From positions 186,001 to 250,000 of the forward strand of contig JAHJNN010000008.1 of assembly GCA_018820765.1 (NCBI GenBank): a stretch of 64,000 bases of DNA, read 5' to 3'. Every line of letters starts with the position of its first letter. The first letter of the stretch is position 1. Source of the DNA: Gammaproteobacteria bacterium. GTDB lineage: Bacteria; Pseudomonadota; Gammaproteobacteria; Burkholderiales; Thiobacillaceae. Of this stretch, positions 1 to 14,875 are shown piece after piece. The notes beneath the pieces are model-generated. The model ran no database searches, had not been told where the DNA came from, and worked only from the letters and a program-made list of their open reading frames with translations. The translations under genes were made by a program, and so were the position numbers.

Positions 1-586
1 GCACAAGCAGAACGGCAACAATACTTTCACCAACGCCTTGGCCAATGACGGTCTGGGGACCACGCAAGCCCAGGATGTCGACAATACCTTTCATTCGGCG
101 GGCGCCTCCCTCAACCTGACCCCGGCGGAACGGGTCAGCGCCAGTGTCAGCCTTGATTGGACCCAGAACGACTTCGAGTCCTACTACTTCTCCACCGACC
201 GTCGCCGCTATGAGGCGGGGCTGACGGCTGCCAGCACGCTGAATTTCCTGATCCGCGACACATCGGCCTACAAGGTCGACACCTGGTCGCTATCCCTTAA
301 TGGCGACTGGCAGGCGAGCGACCGCCTCAAGCTGGATGCGGGTTACACCTTCTCCGTGTCGGAAGGCGATGTGGCCAGCGGTCTGGTCGCCTCGGAACTG
401 GCCGGCACCGTCGATGGGCGTATCGACAACACCCTGCACAGCTTTATTCTGGGTGCGAATTACGGCCTGAAGAAAGGCACCACGCTGCGCGCTGGCTACA
501 TGTACGACAAATATGACGATGATGTTTACGACGCGCTCTCCGGCGGGGTGCACACGCTGATGGCGGGCGTGTCTTTCGCGCTGTAA
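1..586 (+). CDS. C-terminal part of an outer-membrane beta-barrel protein, possibly MtrB/PioB family
   Basis: The frame is open from the left edge (base 2) to a TAA at 584-586, so the 5' part lies outside the window. About 194 residues are visible. They show alternating hydrophobic/polar strands with many aromatic residues, short turns rich in D, G and N, and a last strand ending in ...VSFAL, as expected for an outer-membrane barrel. Strand pairs such as LNGDWQASDRLKLDAGYTF and TLRAGYMYDKYDDD resemble the porin partners of multiheme cytochromes (MtrB/PioB), which thread electrons across the outer membrane. A diheme cytochrome c follows 47 bp downstream, which fits a respiratory context. The barrel call is firm; the MtrB/PioB assignment is tentative because no N-terminal CxxC region is visible here. 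Confidence 0.55.
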   Translation, partial: HKQNGNNTFTNALANDGLGTTQAQDVDNTFHSAGASLNLTPAERVSASVSLDWTQNDFESYYFSTDRRRYEAGLTAASTLNFLIRDTSAYKVDTWSLSLNGDWQASDRLKLDAGYTFSVSEGDVASGLVASELAGTVDGRIDNTLHSFILGANYGLKKGTTLRAGYMYDKYDDDVYDALSGGVHTLMAGVSFAL

Positions 587-633
587 AAACCAGAATTGCA
601 TCAATCCGGCGAGATAACAAAAGGGGAATGGCC

Positions 634-1203
634 ATGCGCTACCACGTGGTACTTGGAATGATACTGGCGGGCTTTCTTGGTTCGGCCCAAGCCGCGGACA
701 GGATCGAGGAAGTGGCCGAAACCTGCAATGCCTGCCATGGCGCCAATGGCGTCTCGGAGAACCCTGCCATCCCCTCCATCGGAGGCCAGCACGAGTCATA
801 CCTCAAGAAAGTCTTGCTTGACTGGAAAAACGGGGTGAGCCATTCCGAGACCATGGCCAGCCTGATCAAGGATTATTCGGTAGAGCAGATCGCCGCGCTG
901 GCGGCGTACTTCGCCAAGAAGCCCTGGACACCCGTGGCGCAAAAGTTAGACGCCAACCTGGTGAAGCTCGGTGAGAATCCGGCTAGGCGCTGCGCGGCCT
1001 GCCATGGCGACAAAGGTGCTTCCCACGATGGCGAGACGCCGAATCTCAACGGCCAGTGGGCCGAATATCTGGAAATGGATACCCTGAAGATTCGCGATGG
1101 CATCATTCCGGTGACCGATCAAAGAATGGTCAAGGCCATCAAGAGGCTGAGCGCCGAAGAAATCAAGGCCGTCGCCGCGTTTTTCGCCAGCCAGGGAAAA
1201 TAA
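634..1203 (+). CDS. periplasmic diheme cytochrome c (c4/c553-like)
   Basis: The 189-residue product has a cleavable signal peptide (about residues 1-20, ending SAQA/ADR) and two CxxCH haem-binding motifs, CNACH and CAACH, in two similar halves. This is the class I diheme c4 arrangement. Conserved GG/LNGQ and YL segments follow each haem, and methionines that could be distal ligands are present in both halves. Such proteins shuttle electrons in the periplasm to terminal oxidases or to outer-membrane electron conduits. An ATG also exists at 628, but the AAGGGG ribosome site ends 1 nt before it and lies 7 nt before the ATG at 634, so 634 is chosen. It is probably co-transcribed with the preceding barrel gene. 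Confidence 0.85.
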   Translation: MRYHVVLGMILAGFLGSAQAADRIEEVAETCNACHGANGVSENPAIPSIGGQHESYLKKVLLDWKNGVSHSETMASLIKDYSVEQIAALAAYFAKKPWTPVAQKLDANLVKLGENPARRCAACHGDKGASHDGETPNLNGQWAEYLEMDTLKIRDGIIPVTDQRMVKAIKRLSAEEIKAVAAFFASQGK

Positions 1204-3995
<2,792 letters not shown>

Positions 3996-4015
3996 TCCGC
4001 GAAGCGGACACATGA

Positions 4016-5646
<1,631 letters not shown>

Positions 5647-5654
<8 letters not shown>

Positions 5655-6828
5655 CTTGCAAATCGGGCTGTTGTTGATCGGTGCGGCCATCGTGGCGGGG
5701 GTACTGCTGTTCAACTGGATCCAGGAACGCCGCTTTCGCAGGCAGGCCGACGCCGCTTTCCAGGCGCCGCTCGGCGATGCCCTGATGCAGCCGGGCGCGG
5801 TGCCGCGCGAGGCCTACGAACGGATCGAACCCGCGTTGCAGGAACCGGGCTTCGATGTCGTCCGCGTGGGCGAAACCGATGCCGACAATGAGCCCCACTG
5901 GTCTGCCGATGCGGACGCGCCGCAGGGCGGGAACGCGCTCGAGCCGCCCGCGCCTGCCGTGTCGGCCTCCCCGACGCCTGCCCCGCCGCGCCCGGCGGCG
6001 CCCGCATCTCCTGCGCCCTACGACGAGCTGATCGAATACCGCATCCGCGTCGGCGCCGACAGCGTGCCGGCCAGTGCGTTCAGCGAGGCCTTCAGTCACG
6101 CACGCACGCTGGGCAAGGCGGTGCGCTGGGCTGGATTGCCGGTGGGCGCCACGGAATGGGAAGAGCTCCAGCCCTGGCGCGACGTGCGCTATCAGCAGGT
6201 GGTGATCACCATGCAGCTGGCCGATCGCAATGGCGCGGTGCAGGAGGAACAGCTCGCCACGCTGTGCAGTGTGCTGCAGTCCATGGCGCAGAGCCACGCC
6301 CTGCGGATCGCCTGCGACGATGTGGTCGATGCGCTTGAACGCGCGCAGGCGATCGACCGTTTCTGCGTCGACGTCGACGTCCTCATCGGCCTCAATGTGG
6401 TGGCGCGCGGCGAAGGTGCGGTGAACCTCACGCGCATCGAGCAGGCGGCGGCGGACAGCGGCATGGTGCTGGGCGTGGATGGTGTGTTCCAGCTGCTCGA
6501 CAGCCGCGGCGAGCCGCTCTACGCCCTGTGCAACCATGATGCCGAGCCGTTCAGTCCCGAGGTGGTGGAGGGTCAGACCTCGCAGGGCGTCACCCTGCAG
6601 TTCGACGTGCCGCGCGTGCCGGACGGCCTCAAGGTGTTCGACGGCATGGTGGGATTCGGCCGCAAGCTGGCCAATGAGGTCGGCGGCATTCTGGTGGACG
6701 ACAACCTGCGCCCGCTGACCGACACCGGCATCGAGAAAATCCGCACCCAGCTCATGCAGATCTACGAACGCATGGAAGCGCGCGGCGTGCCATCCGGATC
6801 AAGGCGGGCGCTGCGTCTGTTCTCCTGA
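5647..6828 (+). CDS. zipA: ZipA-like cell division protein
   Basis: The 393-residue protein has the ZipA layout. An N-terminal membrane anchor (about residues 6-24) is followed by a short basic stretch (QERRFRRQ), a long proline/alanine-rich linker (about 95-125), and a C-terminal FtsZ-binding-like domain (about 130-385, including SQGVTLQFDVPRVPDG and VGGILVDDNLRPLTD). ZipA tethers FtsZ to the inner membrane. The gene order zipA then ligA is widespread. It overlaps ftsB by 8 bp, unlike the usual smc-zipA order, so no smc is present here. A palindromic repeat begins 1 nt after its stop. Confidence 0.8.
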
Positions 6829-6829
6829 T

Positions 6830-9102
<2,273 letters not shown>

Positions 9103-9127
9103 ACCAAAGGACAGACAGGGAAGAGAC

Positions 9128-9997
9128 ATGAAAAAAGTCAAAAAAGCCGTATTTCCGGTGGCCGGCCTCGGCACCCGCTTTCTGCCGGCCACCAAGGCCA
9201 GCCCCAAGGAGATGCTTCCCATCGTCGACAAGCCGCTGATCCAGTATGCGGTCGAGGAAGCGATGGACGCCGGCATCACCGACATCATCTTCATCAGCAG
9301 CCGCACCAAGCGCACCGTCGAGGACCACTTCGACAAGGCCTACGAGCTGGAAACTGAGCTGGCCGCGCGCGGCAAGAATCGCGATCTGGAGCTGGTGCAG
9401 TCGATCCGCCCGGCCGGCGTCAACTTCATCTACATCCGCCAGGCCGAGGCGCTGGGCCTCGGCCACGCCGTGCTGTGCGCGCAGCCGGTGGTCGGCAACG
9501 AGCCCTTTGCCGTCATCCTCGCCGACGACTTGCTCGACGGCAGCCCGGCGGTGATGAAGCAGATGGTCGATCAATACGACTACTACCAGTGTTCGGTGCT
9601 GGGGGTGCAGCAGGTTGCGCCCGAGGAAACCGCGTCCTACGGCATCGTCGACGCCAGCCCCATGGCGGAGCGCGTGTCGCGGGTGAACGCCATCGTCGAA
9701 AAACCCAAGCCGGCAGACGCGCCGTCCAACCTCGGCGTGGTCGGCCGCTACATTCTCACGCCGCGCATTTTCCATCACATCCAGCATCTCAAGCCCGGTG
9801 CCGGTGGCGAACTGCAGTTGACCGACGCCATCGCCGCGCTTCTGAAGGAGCAGCAGGTGCTGGCCTATGCCTTCGACGGCATCCGTTACGACTGCGGCAG
9901 CAAGCTCGGCTATCTGCAGGCCACCGTCGAATATGCGTTGAAGCACAGCGAAGTCAGCGCAGATTTCGCGGCCTACCTGAAGAAGCACATCTGCTGA
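9128..9997 (+). CDS. galU: UTP-glucose-1-phosphate uridylyltransferase
   Basis: GalU makes UDP-glucose for exopolysaccharide, LPS and glycolipid synthesis. The 289-residue protein has the nucleotidyltransferase signature [22 protein letters not shown] at the N-terminus, then [15 protein letters not shown] with the metal-binding aspartates, and VEKPKP. The start ATG at 9128 follows a purine-rich GGGAAGAG. The next gene is convergent, with 38 bp between stops. Confidence 0.96.
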   Translation: MKKVKKAVFPVAGLGTRFLPATKASPKEMLPIVDKPLIQYAVEEAMDAGITDIIFISSRTKRTVEDHFDKAYELETELAARGKNRDLELVQSIRPAGVNFIYIRQAEALGLGHAVLCAQPVVGNEPFAVILADDLLDGSPAVMKQMVDQYDYYQCSVLGVQQVAPEETASYGIVDASPMAERVSRVNAIVEKPKPADAPSNLGVVGRYILTPRIFHHIQHLKPGAGGELQLTDAIAALLKEQQVLAYAFDGIRYDCGSKLGYLQATVEYALKHSEVSADFAAYLKKHIC

Positions 9998-10035
9998 ATT
10001 CTTGGTGCGAGGTCGATCGTGCTGATCGGTGTGCC

Positions 10036-12027
10036 TCAGGGCGCGTACAGCGCGGTCGTCGACACCCTCGACCAGGCCGATTCCCGCAGCCAGATTTCGA
10101 GCTTGTCCGCGGGGATCGGTTTGCCCATCAGGTAGCCCTGTGAACTGTCGCAGCCGAGGATGGTGAGCGTGTCCCAGGCTGCCCGGGTTTCCACGCCTTC
10201 GGCGATCACTTTCAGTCCGAGGTTGTGCGCGAGTTCGATGGTGGAGCGCACGATGACGGCATCGTTGTCGTTGTTCTCCATGTCCATCACAAAGGATTTG
10301 TCGATTTTCAGCTTGTCGACCGGCAGCCGCTTGAGATAGGCGAGCGAGGAGTAGCCGGTACCGAAGTCGTCGATCGCAATCTTGATGCCCATGCGGTCGA
10401 GCTCGGTGAGGACGGCCAGCGCATCGCTGGTGTTTGCCATCACGGCGCTCTCGGTGATCTCCAGCGTGAGGCGTTGCGGCGCCACGCCGCTCCCGGCGAG
10501 CAGGTTCAGAACGCGATCGGGCAGTTCCATGTCCTGCAGGTCGCGCGCGGAGAGGTTGACCGCCATGCTCAGGTCATAGCCCTTTTGCTGCAGGCTCAGC
10601 AACTGACTCAATGCGGCCTCGAGCACCCAGAGGGTGAGCGGCCCGATCAGGCCGGCCTCTTCCGCCAGGGGGATGAATTGATCCGGCTTGAGGAAGCCGC
10701 GTTGCGGATGGTTCCAGCGCACCAGCGCCTCGAGGCCCACCACGCGTTTGCCGCGGTGTTCGATTTGCGGCTGATAGTGGAGGCTCAGCTGGTTCGACTG
10801 GATGGCTTCGCGCAACTCGCTCTTCAGCGAGAGGTCGCTGCAGTTGCTGTGATCCAGTTCAGGCGTGTACAGCGCGTAGTCCTTGCCTGCGCGTTTCGCC
10901 GCATACATCGCGATGTCGGCGCAACGCAGCAGTCCGTTGGCATCGCTGCACTGGGCGGGATACAGCGACACCCCCAGGCTTGCGCTGATGTCGATGCTCT
11001 GGTTTTTCCAGTGGAAGGGCTTGTCCAGGCAGGCGAGAATTTTTTTCGCAATGACCGGGAGATTTTTCGGGTTCAGGTCGTGGATCAGCAGCACGTATTC
11101 GTCGCCGCCCAGCCGCGCCACGGTGTCCACTGCACGAACCGCCTCCTTCAAGCGTTGCCCGGCTTCCCGCAGCAGTTCGTCGCCGACGTAATGGCCCAGG
11201 GTGTCGTTGACTTCCTTGAAGCGGTCCAGGTCCAGCAGCGCCACCCCGAACGAGGTATGCGTGCGCTTGGACACTTCGATCTCGCGTTCGAGTTGATTGT
11301 GCAGCAGGGCGCGGTTGGCCAGGCCGGTCAGCGGGTCGTACATGGCCTGGGTGGCGAGTTGCTCCGCCTGGCGGGTCACCCGCCGGCTGACAATCCAGGC
11401 AATGGCCATCCCCATCATCAGTGCCAGTGTGCCCAGCCCCAGCATCAGGTTGCGCACGCGCGCATACGAGGCTTCGGCATTGCGCATGGCGGCTGCCGTC
11501 TGCTCGCGCTGTAACTGAAGCAGGACGCCGACCTGTTCCGTGATGGCGCGTTGCCGGGGCATCGCCACGCTGCGGATGCGCTCGAAAATTTCCTGCTGGT
11601 CGTCATTGAAAATGGCCATTTCAACCACCGCCTGTACCTCGGGCTGCGCCTCGCGGGTCAGTTCGAGGATGTGGGCCAGGATGCGCCTTTCTTCGCGGCT
11701 GAGCGGCATGCTCTCGAGGCGCTCGCGCGCGCCCATGTAGATGGTGCCTTGCGAATTGAAGCGCAGGACCTCGGCGTCCTTTTCGAACGGGTCGGCCAGA
11801 ATCGGCAGGGCGTGCATGGCGAGCGCGCGCTCGCGCAGCGCGCTGTGCATCACGGTCGCGAGTTCGGTCTTGACGTTGTTGCCCTGGGCGATGTCCTTCA
11901 GGCGCTGGTTGGCTTCGGCCACATAGCGCAGGCCGGTCGCGCCGAGCGCGACCATCAGGGCGAGCACGACGATGAAGCCTACGCCGATCCATGCCCCCAT
12001 CCCCAGGGAGTGCGTGCGCTGATTCAT
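10036..12027 (-). CDS. membrane-bound GGDEF/EAL protein (c-di-GMP turnover)
   Basis: The 663 residues show a membrane segment (about 12-34), a helical periplasmic sensor region like a four-helix-bundle chemoreceptor domain (35-190), a second membrane segment (about 192-214), a GGDEF domain (about 230-395) and an EAL domain (about 410-655). The GGDEF core reads RLGGDEY with an RAVD inhibitory (I-site) motif five residues earlier, so the cyclase may be active and product-inhibited. The phosphodiesterase part keeps LEALVRW and IDDFGTGYSSLAYL. The protein therefore could make or degrade c-di-GMP; the net direction cannot be told from sequence. A FliA-like promoter is proposed upstream. Confidence 0.93.
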   Translation of the reverse strand: MNQRTHSLGMGAWIGVGFIVVLALMVALGATGLRYVAEANQRLKDIAQGNNVKTELATVMHSALRERALAMHALPILADPFEKDAEVLRFNSQGTIYMGARERLESMPLSREERRILAHILELTREAQPEVQAVVEMAIFNDDQQEIFERIRSVAMPRQRAITEQVGVLLQLQREQTAAAMRNAEASYARVRNLMLGLGTLALMMGMAIAWIVSRRVTRQAEQLATQAMYDPLTGLANRALLHNQLEREIEVSKRTHTSFGVALLDLDRFKEVNDTLGHYVGDELLREAGQRLKEAVRAVDTVARLGGDEYVLLIHDLNPKNLPVIAKKILACLDKPFHWKNQSIDISASLGVSLYPAQCSDANGLLRCADIAMYAAKRAGKDYALYTPELDHSNCSDLSLKSELREAIQSNQLSLHYQPQIEHRGKRVVGLEALVRWNHPQRGFLKPDQFIPLAEEAGLIGPLTLWVLEAALSQLLSLQQKGYDLSMAVNLSARDLQDMELPDRVLNLLAGSGVAPQRLTLEITESAVMANTSDALAVLTELDRMGIKIAIDDFGTGYSSLAYLKRLPVDKLKIDKSFVMDMENNDNDAVIVRSTIELAHNLGLKVIAEGVETRAAWDTLTILGCDSSQGYLMGKPIPADKLEIWLRESAWSRVSTTALYAP

Positions 12028-12081
12028 CGCTTAGGCGGGCGCTCCATTTTTATGTGATCTGGAAGAGGCCATTAACCTTGT

Positions 12082-12109
12082 TTATCGGAAGAGTGCTCGG
12101 CGGACTTTA
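12082..12109 (-). promoter_or_regulatory. possible sigma-28 (FliA)-like promoter of the GGDEF/EAL gene
   Basis: On the minus strand TAAA (12109-12106) is followed after 16 nt by TCCGATAA (12089-12082). The enterobacterial FliA consensus is TAAA-N15-GCCGATAA, so this is one base mismatch and one base extra spacing. The predicted leader is about 50 nt. Confidence 0.3.
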
Positions 12110-12129
12110 ACCGCGCCGGCACGGCGAAG

Positions 12130-13539
12130 CTATGGGCCGGACGTGCCATGCAGCCAGACGGCGGCCTCCAGCGCGTCGGCCGCAGGCATCCCCTGGCCCA
12201 ACAGTGCCGCCAGCATGCCGCTGAGACGGTCGCCGGAGCCGGCCTGGGCAAGCCAGGGGCCGCCGCTGGTGTTGATGGCATAGCGGCCGTCCGGATGGAC
12301 GATCACGGTGCCGGCGCCTTTCAGCGCGACATGCGCGCGATACAGGGCGCTCAACTGGCGCGCGGCTTCGATGCGGTTCGCCTGGATGCCGGCACTGTTT
12401 GCGCCGAGCAGGCGTGCCGCTTCGCCGGGGTGGGGGGTGAGCAGGGTGGGGCGGTCGCGGCGGGCGACCCGCTCGGCCAGTCCGGGATCGCCGGCCAGCA
12501 GGTTCAGCGCGTCGGCATCCAGCACCAGCGGGCAGGGCGCAGCCAGGGCGGCTTCCAGCAGCGCGCGTGCGCGCGGGCCCTGGCCCAGCCCGGGACCGAT
12601 CGCCAGCCCGCCCAGCGGTGCGTCTACCAGGGTTTCCGGTGCGGCAAGCATCAGCCGCGGCTCCAGGTAATCGACCACGATGCGCTCGTCCAGCGTGCCC
12701 AGCGTCACGCTGCCCGCGCCTTGCCGCAGCGCGGCGCGCCCGGCGATCAGACAGGCGCCCACCATGCCGCTGCCGCCGCCGATGATGCCGATGTGCCCGA
12801 ACAGGCCCTTGTGGCTGTTGCGCGCGCGCGCGGGCAGGCGATGGCGGCTTTCCAACTGGGTCAGGGCAAAGCCGGATGGGGCGGGCAGTGCGGCCGGATC
12901 GACGCCGAGCAGGTCGAGATGCAGTTCGCCGGCGTAATCGGGGCCGTCGGCGGTGAGCAAGCCCGGCTTGAGGCCGATAAACGTGAGGGTGTGATCGGCG
13001 CGCAAGGCGCAGCCGCACACCCGGCCGCTGTCGGCGTCGAGGCCGCTCGGCACGTCGAGCGCCAGTTTCGGACAGGTCAGGGCGTTGGCCTGCGCGATCC
13101 AGCGCGCGTCCTCGCCGCCGATGTCACGCTGCAGACCGACGCCGAACAGCCCGTCGATGACGAGGCTGAAGCGCTGCGACGGCGGCATGTCCGCCAGGAC
13201 CGTGCCGCCGCTTTCACGCCAGGCGGCCCAGGCGCGCGCCGCATCCGGCGGCAGGTGCGCAGGGTCGGCACGGCTGACGGCCGCCACGCGGCATCCCCGG
13301 GCGGCCAGCAGGCGCGCCGCGACCAAAGCGTCGCCGCCGTTGTTGCCGGGGCCGATCAGGATCAGGATGGGATCCCCCGATTCGCTGGCCAGCATGCCGG
13401 CCAGTTCGGCGGTGGCGGCCCCCGCGCGCTCCATCAGCGAAAGGGCGGGATGGCTGCCGGCCCATTGCCGGTCGATCGCCCGGATGTCGGCGGCCGTGAA
13501 CAGCGGAGGCGAGACGAGGGAGAAGGGATCGATCGGCAT
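12130..13539 (-). CDS. nnr: bifunctional NAD(P)H-hydrate repair enzyme (epimerase and dehydratase)
   Basis: The 469-residue protein fuses the YjeF N-terminal epimerase domain (about 1-215; LMERAGAATAELA, ILIGPGNNGGDALVAARLL, VIDGLFGVGL) to the ADP/ATP-dependent (S)-NAD(P)H-hydrate dehydratase domain (about 220-465; KGLFGHIGIIGGGSGMVGA, LDADALNLL, LTPHPGEAARLL, KGAGTVI, NTSGGPWLAQAGSGDRLSG). It repairs hydrated NAD(P)H in the cytosol. The ATG at 13539 gives a normal start, although no strong Shine-Dalgarno sequence is visible. The gene precedes the GGDEF/EAL gene on the same strand. Confidence 0.94.
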   Translation of the reverse strand: MPIDPFSLVSPPLFTAADIRAIDRQWAGSHPALSLMERAGAATAELAGMLASESGDPILILIGPGNNGGDALVAARLLAARGCRVAAVSRADPAHLPPDAARAWAAWRESGGTVLADMPPSQRFSLVIDGLFGVGLQRDIGGEDARWIAQANALTCPKLALDVPSGLDADSGRVCGCALRADHTLTFIGLKPGLLTADGPDYAGELHLDLLGVDPAALPAPSGFALTQLESRHRLPARARNSHKGLFGHIGIIGGGSGMVGACLIAGRAALRQGAGSVTLGTLDERIVVDYLEPRLMLAAPETLVDAPLGGLAIGPGLGQGPRARALLEAALAAPCPLVLDADALNLLAGDPGLAERVARRDRPTLLTPHPGEAARLLGANSAGIQANRIEAARQLSALYRAHVALKGAGTVIVHPDGRYAINTSGGPWLAQAGSGDRLSGMLAALLGQGMPAADALEAAVWLHGTSGP

Positions 13540-13630
13540 GGAGGATGGCCGTGTCCGGGCGGTCGCGTAAGGAACCCCATCTTAATCCCAAGGCTGCGTG
13601 ATTGAGCGTGCAGGGGGCGGGGGAGGCTGG

Positions 13631-13660
13631 TTGAAAATGACCACAATGCCCAGGTATTCA
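13631..13660 (+). promoter_or_regulatory. putative sigma-70 promoter of the PhnD-like gene
   Basis: TTGAAA (13631-13636) and TATTCA (13655-13660) are 18 bp apart, about 65 bp upstream of the start codon at 13726. The region is the divergent spacer between nnr and the PhnD-like gene. Confidence 0.35.
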
Positions 13661-13725
13661 GTCGCGCCCCGGAATCGTCGTTAATGGGCGACCGAATCCC
13701 CCGCAATCCATTTAAGGAAGTTGAA

Positions 13726-14523
13726 ATGCGTAGACGTAGCTTTCTGGCAGGCCTGACGATTCTTCCCGCGCTGCCCCTGGTGGCGCACGCTGCCAAGGGC
13801 ACCCTCAACATCGGAATTTACCCAGGTACCGGCAAGGCCGATATCGTGATGGGGGATTTTCGCGCCTATGCGATGCCCTTTGCGCAGGCGCTGGGCGCCG
13901 CCGTGAACGCGCAGCCCAAGCTCACCCTGTTCCGCAGCATCCGCAGCGTGATGGGATCCCTGAAAAGCGGCCGCCTCGACCTGTATTTCGTGCCGCCTTC
14001 CGTCGCGGTTGCCGTGCTCGACCACGACTATTCGCCCATTGCCCGCGTGCGCGATCAGGCCACGGGTGTGCTGGTTCGCCGCAAGGGCGCGACGGTGAGC
14101 GCGGTGGCCCTGACCGAGAAGGAATCCTGGCTGGACGTGATGGCGCGCCACACGCTCAGGAAAAACAAGATCGACGGACTGAAGATCTACAACTTCAAGA
14201 CGCAGGACGACGTGGCCCTGTCCATGCAGCGCGACTATGCCCAGGCCGGCAGCCTGCGCAGCAAGCTGGCCGATGCCTTGGTGGCAAAAGGCGAGTATGA
14301 AATCTGGCATCCCCTGCCGACCACGCCGGATTTCACGCTGATGGCGAGCAACCGCATGAGCGCGACCGAGCAGAACCGTCTGGGGGCGGCGGCCGTCGCT
14401 CTCAGCCCTGCGGCCATTCAGTCGCTGCAGCAGACCATCCACAGCAAAGTCACCGGTTTCGTGATCGACAAGGAAGCGGATTACAAGACCATCAAGCAGG
14501 CGATCGTCGAAGCCGGGTACTGA
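13726..14523 (+). CDS. PhnD-like periplasmic substrate-binding protein
   Basis: The 265-residue product starts MRRRSFLAGLTILPALPLVAHA, a signal peptide with an arginine cluster that could be Tat-type. The mature part has the two-lobe phosphate/phosphonate-type binding-protein pattern: LNIGIYPGTG, FRSIRSVMGSLKSGRLDLYFVPPSVAVAVL, then a second lobe ending in a helix-rich tail. No permease or ATPase gene is adjacent, so it is an orphan binding protein that may sense rather than import. AAGGAAG at 13714-13720 supports the ATG at 13726 over the upstream in-frame ATG at 13684. The ligand is unknown. Confidence 0.7.
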   Translation: MRRRSFLAGLTILPALPLVAHAAKGTLNIGIYPGTGKADIVMGDFRAYAMPFAQALGAAVNAQPKLTLFRSIRSVMGSLKSGRLDLYFVPPSVAVAVLDHDYSPIARVRDQATGVLVRRKGATVSAVALTEKESWLDVMARHTLRKNKIDGLKIYNFKTQDDVALSMQRDYAQAGSLRSKLADALVAKGEYEIWHPLPTTPDFTLMASNRMSATEQNRLGAAAVALSPAAIQSLQQTIHSKVTGFVIDKEADYKTIKQAIVEAGY

Positions 14524-14605
14524 CGCCGGGTCCAGACAGGCGGGTTTTGCGGCACAGTTCGGGTGGCCTAAACTGTGAAGTATCCGTAGCGTTGAGGATC
14601 GTGGT

Positions 14606-14824
14606 ATGGATACCGAGCATCGCAACCCGGCGGGGGGGCTGGTCGCCCAGTGTTCCGACGAGGCGGCCTGCAAGAAGCTGACCTGCGCCGTCTGCCTGAA
14701 GGAAGTCCCCGCCGATGCCGTCAAAATCACCGATGCGCAGGATTACGTCCATCATTTCTGCGGCCTCGACTGTCTCGATGCCTGGCGCAAACAGGCGGAA
14801 GCGCGCGGCAGACAGTCCGGCTAG
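14606..14824 (+). CDS. small cysteine-rich protein, DUF3330-like
   Basis: The 72-residue protein has two cysteine pairs, CAVC (residues about 27-30) and CGLDC (about 52-56), and a conserved-looking DYVHHFCGLDC segment. This resembles DUF3330 proteins, often found with mercury-resistance Tn3-type transposons, and probably binds zinc. No mer genes or transposase lie nearby. GAGGA about 8 nt before the ATG supports the start. The function is unknown. Confidence 0.65.
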   Translation: MDTEHRNPAGGLVAQCSDEAACKKLTCAVCLKEVPADAVKITDAQDYVHHFCGLDCLDAWRKQAEARGRQSG

Positions 14825-14875
14825 CAAGGCCTTGATCGGCTAAAATAGCGCCTTTGCCCGCTTGCAAAGACGCAC

